Shown: positions 9,074 through 19,173, counted from the stretch's first letter. The stretch is DNA of 64,000 bases from Bacteroidota bacterium (GCA_023391625.1 JAEWAN010000034.1:372001-436000); one strand, 5' to 3'. Notes: generated by a model not told the origin, from the sequence alone. Numbers and translations: made by a program.

Positions 9074-11266
9074 ATGCCAATAACAGCGCCATTAAACACT
9101 TATCTGAAAAAGTATTTTGGTTTTGATAATTTCAAAGGCAACCAGGAAGCTATCATACAAAATGTACTTGATGGAAAAGATACATTTGTTTTAATGCCCA
9201 CCGGAGGAGGAAAATCACTTTGCTACCAACTTCCGTCTTTACTGATGGAAGGTACGGCTATTGTTATTTCCCCACTAATTGCATTGATGAAAAATCAGGT
9301 AGATGCTATGAGGAATTTCAGTGAAGAAGACGGAATAGCCCACTTCATGAATTCCACATTATCAAAAAATGCAATCGAAATTGTAAAGAATGATATCCTT
9401 GCCGGAAAAACCAAGTTATTGTATGTAGCCCCAGAGTCTTTAACCAAAGAAGAAACCATAGAGTTTCTCCAACAGGTTAAAATTTCATTCTATGCGATAG
9501 ACGAAGCACACTGTATCTCCGAATGGGGACATGATTTCCGACCGGAGTACAGGAGAATACGCCCCATCATCAATAATATAGGAGTAGCACCTATCATAGC
9601 ACTGACTGCTACCGCCACTCCTAAAGTACAGCATGATATCCAGAAGAACCTGGGCATGCTGAACACCAGCGTATTTAAATCATCTTTCAATCGGCCCAAC
9701 CTATACTATGAAGTACGGCCCAAAACCAAAGATGTAGAAAAAGATATTATTAAATATATTCGTTCACAACCAGGAAAATCAGGTATCATATACTGCCTGA
9801 GCCGTAAGAAAGTGGAAGAACTGGCAGAAACTCTGCGAGTGAACGGAATCTCGGCACTACCTTACCATGCCGGCATGGACGCTGCCTTACGAAGCGAAAA
9901 CCAAGACAAATTCCTTATGGAGAAAGTAGAGGTCATCGTGGCAACCATTGCTTTTGGTATGGGGATAGATAAACCCGATGTGCGTTACGTAATACACTAT
10001 GATATTCCTAAAAGTCTGGAAGGATATTATCAGGAAACCGGACGTGGAGGACGTGACGGAGGCGAAGGACAATGTATTACTTTTTACTCATATAAAGATC
10101 TGGATAAATTACGGAAATTTATGCAAGGTAAGCCTGTAGCGGAACAGGAAATAGGCAACCAATTACTACTTGAGACACAAGCATACGCCGAATCTTCCGT
10201 TTGCAGGAGGAAGTTATTATTACATTATTTTGGAGAAGAATATAACGAAGAAAACTGCGGAAATTGTGACAACTGTATGAAACCACGTAAAACTGTAGAA
10301 GGACAAGAGTTGCTGACATTAGTTTTAGAAACTATTCAACAAGTAAAAGAAAAATTTAAAACAGAACACATTATTGACATCCTTAAAGGTAAAGAAACTG
10401 CTGACGTAACAACGTACCAACATGATGAACTTGAAAATTTTGCAGCAGCTTCTGATGAGGAAGAAAGTACATTACAAGCAATCATCCACCAAGCTATGAT
10501 TGCCGGTTATATAACCAAAGATATTGAAACATACGGTTTGTTAAAGCTGACGCCCGCCGGAAAAAGTTATTTGAAAAAACCGAAATCATTCCCTATTGTA
10601 CTGGATAATGATTTTGACGAAGAGGAAGAAGACGAAGCCAGCATACGTACAAGCGGAGGAGGTACGTGCGCTGCTGATGATGTGCTGTTCTCCATATTAA
10701 AAGATTTAAGAAAGAAACTATCCAAAAAACTGGAAGTGCCACCTTTCGTTATTTTCCAGGATCCATCACTTGAAGCCATGGCCACTACCTACCCCATCAA
10801 TATGGAAGAATTGCAAAATATTCCAGGAGTGGGCGCCGGAAAAGCTAAACGTTACGGAGAAGAGTTTCTTAAAGTAATCAAGGAGCATGTCAAAGAAAAT
10901 GAAATCGTAAGACCGGAAGACCTCCGGGTACGTACCGTAGCTAATAAATCAAAATTAAAAGTTGCTATTATACAAGCTATCGACAGAAAAATAGCTTTGG
11001 ATGATATAGCAATCTCAAAAGGACTGGATATAAACGAATTGTTAGATGAAATAGAAGCGATAGTATATTCCGGAACAAGAATTAATATTGATTATTTCTT
11101 AAATGAAGTGATGGATCAGGATCGCATTGACGAAATCTTTGACTATTTCAGCTCTGCCGAAACAGACAAGATAGAAGATGCTTTGGACGAATTGGGAGAA
11201 GATGATTTCTCTGAAACAGAAATACGGTTAATTCGTATCAAATTCTTATCCGAAATAGGTAACTAA
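9074..11266 (+). CDS. recQ: ATP-dependent DNA helicase RecQ
   Basis: 3'-5' helicase acting in recombination and fork repair. The 730 residues include Walker A TGGGKS with Lys47, the DEAH box near 143-146 (IDEAHCISEWGHDFR), the helicase C domain (GIIYCLSRKKVEEL, ATIAFGMGIDKPDVRYVIHYD, QETGRGGRDG), the zinc-binding cysteines in CRRKLLLHYFGEEYNEENCGNCDNC, an RQC winged helix, an HRDC domain at about 535-610 (NIPGVGAGKAKRYGEEF) and an extra C-terminal helical region of about 110 residues. The frame could begin at 8936, but those 46 codons encode a low-complexity segment containing the promoter, so ATG 9074 (MPITAPLNTYLKKYFGF) is chosen. The gene stands alone. Confidence 0.96.
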   Translation: MPITAPLNTYLKKYFGFDNFKGNQEAIIQNVLDGKDTFVLMPTGGGKSLCYQLPSLLMEGTAIVISPLIALMKNQVDAMRNFSEEDGIAHFMNSTLSKNAIEIVKNDILAGKTKLLYVAPESLTKEETIEFLQQVKISFYAIDEAHCISEWGHDFRPEYRRIRPIINNIGVAPIIALTATATPKVQHDIQKNLGMLNTSVFKSSFNRPNLYYEVRPKTKDVEKDIIKYIRSQPGKSGIIYCLSRKKVEELAETLRVNGISALPYHAGMDAALRSENQDKFLMEKVEVIVATIAFGMGIDKPDVRYVIHYDIPKSLEGYYQETGRGGRDGGEGQCITFYSYKDLDKLRKFMQGKPVAEQEIGNQLLLETQAYAESSVCRRKLLLHYFGEEYNEENCGNCDNCMKPRKTVEGQELLTLVLETIQQVKEKFKTEHIIDILKGKETADVTTYQHDELENFAAASDEEESTLQAIIHQAMIAGYITKDIETYGLLKLTPAGKSYLKKPKSFPIVLDNDFDEEEEDEASIRTSGGGTCAADDVLFSILKDLRKKLSKKLEVPPFVIFQDPSLEAMATTYPINMEELQNIPGVGAGKAKRYGEEFLKVIKEHVKENEIVRPEDLRVRTVANKSKLKVAIIQAIDRKIALDDIAISKGLDINELLDEIEAIVYSGTRINIDYFLNEVMDQDRIDEIFDYFSSAETDKIEDALDELGEDDFSETEIRLIRIKFLSEIGN

Positions 11267-11292
11267 TTTTCTTATATCGTAATATCAATAAG

Positions 11293-11323
11293 AATCCGGA
11301 GAGAAGTTTCTCCGGATTTTTTA
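11293..11323 (+). terminator. Terminator of recQ
   Basis: 10 bp GC-rich stem AATCCGGAGA (11293-11302) with TCTCCGGATT (11309-11318), 6-nt loop and T-run. Confidence 0.88.
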
Positions 11324-11381
11324 TTTCCTGGTCTTAGCCTACTCACCAGATATTTCTCTGGTGTATTAATATAAAAAACAA

Positions 11382-11409
11382 GGAGCTATCCCAATTAAGA
11401 GACAGCTCC
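11382..11409 (-). terminator. Terminator of pgi
   Basis: GGAGCT (11382-11387) pairs with AGCTCC (11404-11409), with an imperfect inner stem. On the minus strand it ends in TTGTTTTTT. It faces the recQ terminator between convergent genes. Confidence 0.7.
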
Positions 11410-11434
11410 CTGAAATACTATTATAAGTTATTTA

Positions 11435-12778
11435 TTACAATCTTGCCTTGATAGCTTTAGTTGCTTCTTCATAACCTGGTTTTTCAAGTAAAGCAAACAT
11501 ATTCTTTTTATATGCTTCTACTCCCGGTTGGTCAAAAGGATTAACTCCTAAAACATAACCACTGATACCACAAGCTTTTTCAAAGAAATACAACAATTGA
11601 CCTAAGTAATATTCATTCAATTTAGGCATTTCAATTTTCAGGTTAGGAACACCACCATCAATATGTGCAATCATAGTTCCCAATTCAGCCATTTTATTTA
11701 CTTCGTCCACACGTTTTCCTGCCAAGAAATTCAATCCGTCCAGATTAGCCTCATCATTAGGGAAGATCTTCTTATTATTAGTTTCTTTTACAGAAATAAC
11801 TGTTTCAAAAATGGTACGTTCGCCATCCTGAATCCATTGTCCCATAGAGTGAAGATCTGTAGTAAAATCTACTGATGCAGGGAAAATTCCTTTATGTTCC
11901 TTACCTTCACTTTCTCCATACAACTGTTTCCACCATTCAGAAACATAATGTAATTTAGGATGGTAATTAACCAGGATTTCTATTTTCTTTCCGCTCTTGT
12001 ACAGTTCATTACGCACAGCAGCATATTGAGCAGCCATATTATTTTCGTAAGGAACATCTTTGCCGCACTGTTTTTCCATTTCAGCAGCACCGGCTACTAA
12101 CTGACGGATATCAAATCCTGCCACAGCAATAGGAAGTAAACCTACCGGAGAAAGAACTGAAAAACGTCCACCGATGTTATCTTCAATAACAAAAGTTTTA
12201 TAACCTTCCTGAGTAGCCAATGTACGCAATGCACCACGAGCTTTATCTGTAATACAAACAATCAACTTCTGAGCTTCTGCTTTGCCTTGTTGTTCTTCCA
12301 ACTGAGTTTTCAATAAGCGGAATGCCAAAGCAGGTTCTGTTGTAGTACCTGATTTAGAAATAGAAATGATACCAAATTTTTTGTTTTTCAAAAGTTCCTG
12401 CAATTCATACAGATAATCTTCACCGATATTTTGTCCGGCATAAACAATCACTGGAGTTTTACGTTCAGTCTTCAACCAGTCAAAGCTATTTGAAAGAGCA
12501 TCGTTCACAGCTTTTGCACCTAAATAGCTTCCTCCGATACCCACAACCACTACTACTTCACAATTTTCCTGCAAAAGTTTAGCTGTGTTTTCAATATCCG
12601 TAAGATGAGCGTCATCAATAGAAGACGGCAAATTCAACCAGCCCAGAAAATCACTTCCTTTTCCTGTTCCTTCATGCAACATTTTATTTGCTGCCTCAAC
12701 CTGCGATTTATAATTTGCAACCGCTTCTTTTGATACAAAGCCGAAAGCTTTATCAATAGATAATTTAATAGTGTCCAT
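11435..12778 (-). CDS. pgi: Glucose-6-phosphate isomerase
   Basis: Interconverts glucose 6-phosphate and fructose 6-phosphate in glycolysis; cytoplasmic. It has 447 residues, the short bacterial form. Visible motifs are VVGIGGSYLGAKAV, the sugar-phosphate loop ISKSGTTTEPALAFRLL, GGRFSVLSPVGLLP, the catalytic region GESEGKEHKGIFP, and the C-terminal GGVPNLKIEMPKLN and GVNPFDQPGVEAYKKNMFALL, which holds the conserved lysine. It is last in the minus-strand run lysS-gpsA-pgi, an order found in other Bacteroidales; the gap to gpsA is 149 bp, so it may also have its own promoter. Confidence 0.98.
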   Translation of the reverse strand: MDTIKLSIDKAFGFVSKEAVANYKSQVEAANKMLHEGTGKGSDFLGWLNLPSSIDDAHLTDIENTAKLLQENCEVVVVVGIGGSYLGAKAVNDALSNSFDWLKTERKTPVIVYAGQNIGEDYLYELQELLKNKKFGIISISKSGTTTEPALAFRLLKTQLEEQQGKAEAQKLIVCITDKARGALRTLATQEGYKTFVIEDNIGGRFSVLSPVGLLPIAVAGFDIRQLVAGAAEMEKQCGKDVPYENNMAAQYAAVRNELYKSGKKIEILVNYHPKLHYVSEWWKQLYGESEGKEHKGIFPASVDFTTDLHSMGQWIQDGERTIFETVISVKETNNKKIFPNDEANLDGLNFLAGKRVDEVNKMAELGTMIAHIDGGVPNLKIEMPKLNEYYLGQLLYFFEKACGISGYVLGVNPFDQPGVEAYKKNMFALLEKPGYEEATKAIKARL

Positions 12779-12927
12779 TATTACTTTTAATTAAACGTTG
12801 TTATATGTAAAATCTTAAAACTCTTATCTTATAAAAGAAACGAAGTTAAACTATCAATTCGCCGGATATATCAAAAATCCTAAAAAGATTCATTTAACTT
12901 CACCATTCCTCATTTTCCTTCAGTGAT

Positions 12928-13932
12928 TTACTTCAGTTTTTCCGACAATTTATTTATTTCCACCATCGGTGAACTACGTTCATACAAAATTTTATATACC
13001 GCATCTACAATCGGGATATTCACCTGATATTTCTCATTAATTTCATAAATGCATTTGGTCGCATAATATCCTTCTGCAATCATTTCCATTTCAATCTGGG
13101 CCGTTTTTACAGAGAAACCTTTCCCTATCATCGTTCCGAACAAACGATTTCTACTGAATTTGGAATAGGCAGTCACCAATAAATCCCCTAAATAAGCAGA
13201 TTCCACGATATCACGGTGCATAGGATTGGTGGCATTACAAAAATGCTTCATTTCACGCAAGGCATTTGAAATGAGAACAGCCTGAAAGTTATCTCCGAAT
13301 TTCAATCCATGGCATATACCTGCGGCAATGGAATAGATATTTTTCATGACAGAAGCATATTCTATTCCGTCAATATCGTCGCTAATAGCCGTATGGATAT
13401 AATTATTGGTAAGGCGATGTCCTAAAATCCTAGCTTTCTCACGTGAGCTACAACCTATGGTAAGGTAGGACAATCTTTCCAAAGCCACCTCTTCTGCATG
13501 ACATGGACCTGCCAGAACAGCGATATTATCTTTTGGCACTGCATATACCTGTTCAAAATAATCGGACATGATCATATTTTCATCCGGCACAATACCTTTG
13601 ATAGCAGATACCACAAATTTATTAGTCAGGCTGCGGCGCAATTTTTTAAGATGCTGTTTTAAGAACGGCGAAGGTGTAGCAAAAATCAGTACATCAGAGG
13701 AAGCAACCAATTTATTTATGTTATTGGTAAAATTAATACGTGTGGTATCAAATTTAACTCCGGTCAGATAAGAAGGATTTTTCCCTAAACGCATAAATTC
13801 ATCTATCTGGTCCTGACGGCGCATATACCAATTAATACTATCCTCATTGGAAAGGACTATCTTTGCAATAGCCGTAGCCCAGCTACCCCCTCCTATTATT
13901 GCGATTTTTCCTTCAACATTCATAGCATACAT
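12928..13932 (-). CDS. gpsA: Glycerol-3-phosphate dehydrogenase [NAD(P)+]
   Basis: Reduces dihydroxyacetone phosphate to sn-glycerol 3-phosphate for phospholipid synthesis. It has 334 residues: an N-terminal Rossmann motif IAIIGGGSWATAIAKI, FATPSPFLKQHL, the catalytic lysine segment VVSAIKGI, AGPCHAEEVALERLS, then the helical C-terminal domain with YASVMKNIYSIAAGICHG and AYLGDLLVTAYSKFSRNRLFG. Translation may start at 13932 or at the ATG at 13923 (MNVEGKIAIIGGG); the shorter form starts closer to the Rossmann strand. It lies 74 bp after lysS on the same strand. Confidence 0.96.
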   Translation of the reverse strand: MYAMNVEGKIAIIGGGSWATAIAKIVLSNEDSINWYMRRQDQIDEFMRLGKNPSYLTGVKFDTTRINFTNNINKLVASSDVLIFATPSPFLKQHLKKLRRSLTNKFVVSAIKGIVPDENMIMSDYFEQVYAVPKDNIAVLAGPCHAEEVALERLSYLTIGCSSREKARILGHRLTNNYIHTAISDDIDGIEYASVMKNIYSIAAGICHGLKFGDNFQAVLISNALREMKHFCNATNPMHRDIVESAYLGDLLVTAYSKFSRNRLFGTMIGKGFSVKTAQIEMEMIAEGYYATKCIYEINEKYQVNIPIVDAVYKILYERSSPMVEINKLSEKLK

Positions 13933-14006
13933 TTTTGTATAAATATAGCATAAGATTTCATTAACTAATATAATGTTTTAGTTTATTTCACATTACATTA
14001 TTTAAT

Positions 14007-15734
14007 TTATTTTTCAACATTCTGAATCCACAAAGCAACATCTTCCTTTGAAGGATTGACCAGCCCCATTTTATGCTTTTTATTCAAACCGCATATATCC
14101 TGATGAAACTTATTCGGATTCAATCCTTTCAAAGCATCTACTGTCAGTATACCTGCTTTTTGTATGACAGCCACCCACTCTTCCGGAACACCTAATGCAA
14201 CAAAACGTTCTGCACTATCTTTCTTAACCGTTTTTTCCGGTTTCATCTGAGGGAAAAACAAAACTTCCTGAATGGTAGACTGTCCGGTCATCAACATAGT
14301 CAAACGGTCCATACCAATACCCATACCAGAAGTAGGAGGCATACCATACTCCAATGCACGGACAAAATCCCGGTCTATAATCATAGCCTCATCATCTCCC
14401 TTTTCACTCAGCTTCATCTGTTCTTCAAAACGCTCCAACTGGTCAATCGGGTCATTCAATTCAGAATATGCATTACACAATTCCTTACCGTTCACCATTA
14501 ATTCAAAACGTTCGGTCAGATCCGGATTAGTACGATGTACTTTTGTCAGAGGAGACATTTCTTTCGGATAGTCTGTAATGAAAGTAGGTTGAATATAAGT
14601 ACCTTCGCAAAATTCTCCAAAAATCTCATCAATCAGTTTTCCTTTGCCCATTGAATCATCAATTTCCATATTCAATTTCCGGCAAACTTCACGTATCTGC
14701 TCTTCATCCATGCCCGTCAGGTCATAACCCGTATGCTCTTTAATTGAATCCAGCATGGTAACGCGTTTATACGGAGCTTTAAAATCAATCATGTTGTCAC
14801 CCACTTTTACCTGAGTAGTGCCATTTACATCCAAGCAGATTTTTTCAATCATTTTTTCAGTAAATTCCATCATCCAGTTATAATCTTTGTAAGCAACATA
14901 TATTTCCATACAAGTAAATTCCGGATTATGCGTACGGTCCATACCTTCATTCCGGAAATTTTTACCTATTTCATATACACCTTCAAAACCGCCGACAATC
15001 AGTCTCTTCAAATACAACTCACTGGCAATACGCATGTACAGCGGAATGTTCAATGCGTTATGGTGTGTAACGAAAGGACGTGCTGCCGCCCCGCCCGCAA
15101 TAGCTTGCAAGATAGGAGTTTCCACTTCCATATACCCTTTCGAGTTAAAATACTCACGCATAGAACTGTATACCTTGCTGCGTTTGATGAAAATATCTTT
15201 CACATCTTCATTCACAGCCAGGTCAACATAGCGCTGACGATAACGTTGTTCCGGATCGTCAAAAGCATCATAAGCAACCCCGTCTTTATATTTCACAACA
15301 GGAAGCGGGCGAATTGATTTACTCAACACAGTCAGTTCCTGAGCATGTATACTAATTTCACCCATCTGTGTACGGAAAACGAACCCTTTTATACCTATGT
15401 AGTCACCGATATCCAGCAAACGTTTAAACACGGTATTATACATTTCCGGCTGCTGCTCGGTATTGATATCGTCACGACTTATATAAATTTGAATACGGCC
15501 TTTAGAATCCTGCAATTCAATAAATGAGGCTTTACCCATAATACGACGGCTCATAATACGTCCGGCAACACAAACCTGCTTCCCGCTTTCCTCATCTTTA
15601 AAATCTGCTTTTATGTCAGTAGAAAATGCATTGGTTGGATACTCTGCAGCTGGATATGGATCAATACCCATGTTGCGTAATTCTGCCAGACTCTGACGTC
15701 TGATTTGTTCCTGTTCGCTTAATTCGATGCTCAT
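14007..15734 (-). CDS. lysS: Lysyl-tRNA synthetase, class II
   Basis: Charges tRNA-Lys with lysine. It has 575 residues. An N-terminal OB-fold anticodon-binding domain (VCVAGRIMSRRIMGKASFIELQDSKGRIQIY) is followed by the class II core, with motif 2 at RNEGMDRTHNPEFT and motif 3 at GMGIGMDRLTML. A C-terminal extension of about 70 residues after the core (SAERFVALGVPEEW to ALWIQNVEK) contains a helix-hairpin-like segment and is longer than in E. coli LysS. The ATG at 15734 (MSIELSEQEQIRRQ) is chosen; a longer frame from 15767 would overlap the -7 element. It is first in lysS-gpsA-pgi. Confidence 0.97.
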   Translation of the reverse strand: MSIELSEQEQIRRQSLAELRNMGIDPYPAAEYPTNAFSTDIKADFKDEESGKQVCVAGRIMSRRIMGKASFIELQDSKGRIQIYISRDDINTEQQPEMYNTVFKRLLDIGDYIGIKGFVFRTQMGEISIHAQELTVLSKSIRPLPVVKYKDGVAYDAFDDPEQRYRQRYVDLAVNEDVKDIFIKRSKVYSSMREYFNSKGYMEVETPILQAIAGGAAARPFVTHHNALNIPLYMRIASELYLKRLIVGGFEGVYEIGKNFRNEGMDRTHNPEFTCMEIYVAYKDYNWMMEFTEKMIEKICLDVNGTTQVKVGDNMIDFKAPYKRVTMLDSIKEHTGYDLTGMDEEQIREVCRKLNMEIDDSMGKGKLIDEIFGEFCEGTYIQPTFITDYPKEMSPLTKVHRTNPDLTERFELMVNGKELCNAYSELNDPIDQLERFEEQMKLSEKGDDEAMIIDRDFVRALEYGMPPTSGMGIGMDRLTMLMTGQSTIQEVLFFPQMKPEKTVKKDSAERFVALGVPEEWVAVIQKAGILTVDALKGLNPNKFHQDICGLNKKHKMGLVNPSKEDVALWIQNVEK

Positions 15735-15756
15735 AACTCTTTTATTCAAATTGGGA

Positions 15757-15764
15757 CAAAAGTA
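15757..15764 (-). promoter_or_regulatory. -7 element of the lysS operon
   Basis: Minus strand TACTTTTG, a perfect TAnnTTTG, 22 bp upstream of ATG 15734. It argues against the in-frame ATG at 15767. Confidence 0.6.
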
Positions 15765-16196
15765 CAAAAAAAAAGATGAAATTCTAAATCCGGAGGCAGA
15801 TTATCATAAGTGAATGCAAAGGTTCCTTTCTACACTTATAATACTTATAAAAAAAGTAAGTTGCATAAAAAGAATAAGTTGTTTGATTTACAAATCATTA
15901 TGCGGTAATTTACCCTATAATACAAGGTTTCTACACCATCGGAAAAAACTATAAACACCACCCGTAAGCCTCCTGTCTTTAATCGTTAGAAAAAACATTC
16001 CTTTTAATTAAAAATGTTATTGTCAGTATTTGAAAGAAAAAACAAGAAGAAAGAGAACAGAGAGTTAATCCACAAAGAGCGTGGAAACACCGGATATTAT
16101 CAGCAATTATTTTAAAGGAAAAATCACAGATTCAATCCGGACAAAAGTATCCTGTACAGAGACATTAAAAAGCTATGTAATCTGCCATATTTTTCG

Positions 16197-16204
16197 TAAC
16201 TTTG
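16197..16204 (+). promoter_or_regulatory. -7 element of uvrA
   Basis: TAACTTTG, a perfect TAnnTTTG, about 44 bp upstream of the TTG start at 16248. No clear TTTG at -33. Confidence 0.55.
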
Positions 16205-16237
16205 CAAGTTCAAAAAAATTAAGTATTAGTATTTTAT

Positions 16238-16244
16238 AGGAGGT
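16238..16244 (+). promoter_or_regulatory. Shine-Dalgarno-like site before uvrA
   Basis: AGGAGGT ends 3 bp before the TTG codon at 16248 and 21 bp before the in-frame ATG at 16266. Strong sites of this kind are otherwise rare in the window, and its position favours TTG. Confidence 0.5.
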
Positions 16245-16247
16245 ATC

Positions 16248-19106
16248 TTGAATACAAAAAACAATATGGAAGCTCTGCGCACAAACGAACAGATAGACAT
16301 TATAGGCGCCAGGGTTCACAATCTGAAAAATATAAGCGTTGAGATTCCGCGAAACGCATTAACCGTTATTACCGGATTAAGTGGAAGCGGAAAGTCATCG
16401 CTTGCTTTTGATACGATATTTGCAGAAGGACAACGCCGCTATATCGAAACTTTTTCCGCCTATGCCCGTAGTTTTCTGGGAAATCTGGAAAGACCGGATG
16501 TAGATGAAATCACAGGATTAAGCCCGGTTATCTCCATAGAGCAGAAAACCACCAATAAAAATCCACGTTCTACGGTAGGCACTACTACCGAAATATACGA
16601 CTTCCTCCGTTTGCTATTTGCCCGGGCCGGCGATGCCTACTCATACGTTACTGGAGAACGTATGGTCAAATATTCAGAAGACCAGATTGTTGATCTTATC
16701 CTTGAAAGTTACGAAGGGAAAAAGACTTTTCTCCTTGCTCCCCTGATTCGTGGACGTAAAGGACATTACAAGGAACTTTTTGAGCAAATACGTAAAAAAG
16801 GGTATCTTCATGTTCGTATTGACGGTGAAATAAAAGAACTGACTCACGGTATGAAAGTAGACCGGTACAAGAACCACGACATAGAGGTGGTTATTGACAG
16901 GCTGACTGTTACCGAGAAAGACCGTAAGCGATTAAAAGACTCCATGCAAAAAGCCATGCAGCAAGGCAACGGCACTATTTTGTTATTGGAAAAAGATAAG
17001 GAAGAAGCCCGATATTTCAGTAAAAAGCTGATGTGCCCTACCAGCGGTATATCATACGATGAACCGGCACCTCATAATTTCTCATTCAACTCTCCGCACG
17101 GGGCATGCCCACGCTGCAAAGGGCTGGGTGTCGTGAACGAAATCGATATGGACAAAATCGTTCCGGACAAAAGCATGAGTATTTACCAGGGAGGTATCTC
17201 TCCATTGGGTAAATATAAAAACACAACTATATTCTGGCAAATAGAAGCCATTCTTGAAAAATACGGTTTCGACCTGAAAACACCTATCAATAAGCTGTCG
17301 GAAGAAGCCATTGAGGATATTATGAATGGGACGGACGAACGCCTTAATATCAAAAACCAGTCCCTGGGCAATTCCAACTATTTTTTAAGTTATGACGGTA
17401 TTCTAAAATACATAGAATTGCAACAGGAAAATTCTGCTTCTGCCACAGAACGTAAATGGGCCAATCAATATTCCAAGGCAATAATATGTCCGGAATGTCA
17501 CGGTGCCCGGCTGAAAAAAGAGGCTTTATATTTCCGCATACACGATAAAAACATAGCTGAATTATCGTCTATGGACATTGATCAGTTAGCCGGGTGGTTA
17601 AGCGATGTAGATCAGTATTTATCAGAAAAGCAAAAGGCTATCGCTACCGAGATACTAAAAGAAATACGTAGCCGGCTTCAATTTTTACTGGACGTGGGTC
17701 TGAACTACCTGTCACTCAACCGCAGCTCTCAATCACTTTCCGGAGGGGAAAGTCAGCGTATACGGTTAGCAACACAAATCGGGTCACAACTTGTCAATGT
17801 ATTATACATCCTTGACGAACCGAGCATCGGGCTGCACCAACGGGACAACCAACGGTTGATACATTCTTTAAAGCAACTACGCGATACGGGCAACTCTGTT
17901 ATTGTGGTGGAACATGATAAGGACATGATGATGGCGGCAGACTATGTGGTAGACTTAGGTCCTCGCGCCGGCAGATTAGGTGGAGAAGTGGTCTTTGCAG
18001 GAACTCCGCAGGCCATGTTGCAGGCCGCAACCCTGACATCTGAATATCTTAACGGACAGCAGCAAATCAAAGTCCGGGAGCAGGTACGCCCCGGTAATGG
18101 CAAAACACTGACCATAAAAGGAGCTACCGGTAACAACCTGAAAAACGTATCTGTAACTTTCCCTTTAGGAAAAATGATTTGTGTCACTGGAGTATCGGGT
18201 AGCGGGAAATCCACATTAATCAACGAAACCCTTCAACCCATCTTAAGCCAGCATTTTTACCGTTCGCTAAAAGATCCGCTGCCCTACAAGAGCATAGAGG
18301 GTCTTGATAATATAGATAAGGTTGTAGAAGTAGATCAATCGCCTATCGGGCGCACGCCACGGTCAAACCCTGCCACCTATACCGGAGTGTTTTCAGATAT
18401 ACGCAATTTATTTGCCACCTTGCCGGAATCAAAGATAAGGGGATATAAACCCGGCCGATTTTCATTCAATACCGCCGGAGGACGTTGTGAGGTATGTGGA
18501 GGAAACGGTTATAAAACAATTGAAATGAATTTTCTTCCGGATGTGTACGTCCCTTGTGAAGCCTGCCAGGGCAAAAGATACAACCGGGAAACGCTTGAAG
18601 TACGTTTCAAAGGAAAGTCTATTGCCGATGTTCTAAACATGACGATCAATCAGGCTGTTGAGTTTTTTGAGAACCAACCCATTTTATTAAACAAAATCAA
18701 AACCTTGCAGGACGTAGGTCTGGGATACATAAAATTGGGGCAATCAAGCACCACCTTATCCGGAGGAGAAAGCCAGCGTATAAAGCTGGCGACTGAACTA
18801 TCCAAACGGGATACAGGCAAAACATTATATATACTGGACGAGCCTACTACCGGATTACATTTTGAAGATATCCGGGTATTATTAGGAGTGCTGAACCGAT
18901 TGGTTGACAAGGGCAACACGGTTATCATCATTGAACATAATATGGACGTCATCAAGGCTGCCGACTATATCATAGATATAGGCCCGGAAGGAGGACAAGG
19001 CGGAGGACAAATCATCTGTACGGGAACTCCACAGGAGGTAGCCCGCCATCCGGAAAGTGAAACAGGAAAGTATCTAAAGCTCGAATTAGAACAAGAGTAT
19101 AAATAA
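16248..19106 (+). CDS. uvrA: Excinuclease ABC subunit A
   Basis: Damage-recognition ATPase of nucleotide excision repair; forms UvrA2B complexes. It has 952 residues with two ABC ATPase halves. Walker A motifs are GLSGSGKSS (N-terminal) and GVSGSGKST (middle), and each half has a LSGGESQRI signature. Zinc-finger cysteines are present in the insertion (CPTSGIS then CPRCKGLG) and in CEVCGGNGY with CEACQGKRY. The start is uncertain: TTG at 16248 follows a good AGGAGGT, while ATG at 16266 (MEALRTNEQ) gives a protein six residues shorter. The gene stands alone on the plus strand; porT-like follows after 170 bp. Confidence 0.97.
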   Translation: MNTKNNMEALRTNEQIDIIGARVHNLKNISVEIPRNALTVITGLSGSGKSSLAFDTIFAEGQRRYIETFSAYARSFLGNLERPDVDEITGLSPVISIEQKTTNKNPRSTVGTTTEIYDFLRLLFARAGDAYSYVTGERMVKYSEDQIVDLILESYEGKKTFLLAPLIRGRKGHYKELFEQIRKKGYLHVRIDGEIKELTHGMKVDRYKNHDIEVVIDRLTVTEKDRKRLKDSMQKAMQQGNGTILLLEKDKEEARYFSKKLMCPTSGISYDEPAPHNFSFNSPHGACPRCKGLGVVNEIDMDKIVPDKSMSIYQGGISPLGKYKNTTIFWQIEAILEKYGFDLKTPINKLSEEAIEDIMNGTDERLNIKNQSLGNSNYFLSYDGILKYIELQQENSASATERKWANQYSKAIICPECHGARLKKEALYFRIHDKNIAELSSMDIDQLAGWLSDVDQYLSEKQKAIATEILKEIRSRLQFLLDVGLNYLSLNRSSQSLSGGESQRIRLATQIGSQLVNVLYILDEPSIGLHQRDNQRLIHSLKQLRDTGNSVIVVEHDKDMMMAADYVVDLGPRAGRLGGEVVFAGTPQAMLQAATLTSEYLNGQQQIKVREQVRPGNGKTLTIKGATGNNLKNVSVTFPLGKMICVTGVSGSGKSTLINETLQPILSQHFYRSLKDPLPYKSIEGLDNIDKVVEVDQSPIGRTPRSNPATYTGVFSDIRNLFATLPESKIRGYKPGRFSFNTAGGRCEVCGGNGYKTIEMNFLPDVYVPCEACQGKRYNRETLEVRFKGKSIADVLNMTINQAVEFFENQPILLNKIKTLQDVGLGYIKLGQSSTTLSGGESQRIKLATELSKRDTGKTLYILDEPTTGLHFEDIRVLLGVLNRLVDKGNTVIIIEHNMDVIKAADYIIDIGPEGGQGGGQIICTGTPQEVARHPESETGKYLKLELEQEYK

Positions 19107-19125
19107 TTTATAAAATCTTTCTATT

Positions 19126-19173
19126 TAATGAAGCCATCTCAAAACATTCTTTTAATTTTGTTTTGCTTCATTA
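19126..19173 (+). terminator. Possible 3' hairpin after uvrA
   Basis: TAATGAAGC (19126-19134) pairs with GCTTCATTA (19165-19173), with an inner CAAAACA/TGTTTTG stem. There is no T-run behind it, so its role as a terminator is uncertain. Confidence 0.35.

Larger units (their letters stand above)
15735..16247. other. Divergent lysS/uvrA intergenic region
   Basis: 513 bp without a gene. It holds the lysS -7 element near one end and the uvrA -7 element and a purine-rich ribosome-binding site near the other. The central part, about 15780-16190, is AT-rich with no convincing open frame, tRNA or strong hairpin. Confidence 0.6.
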
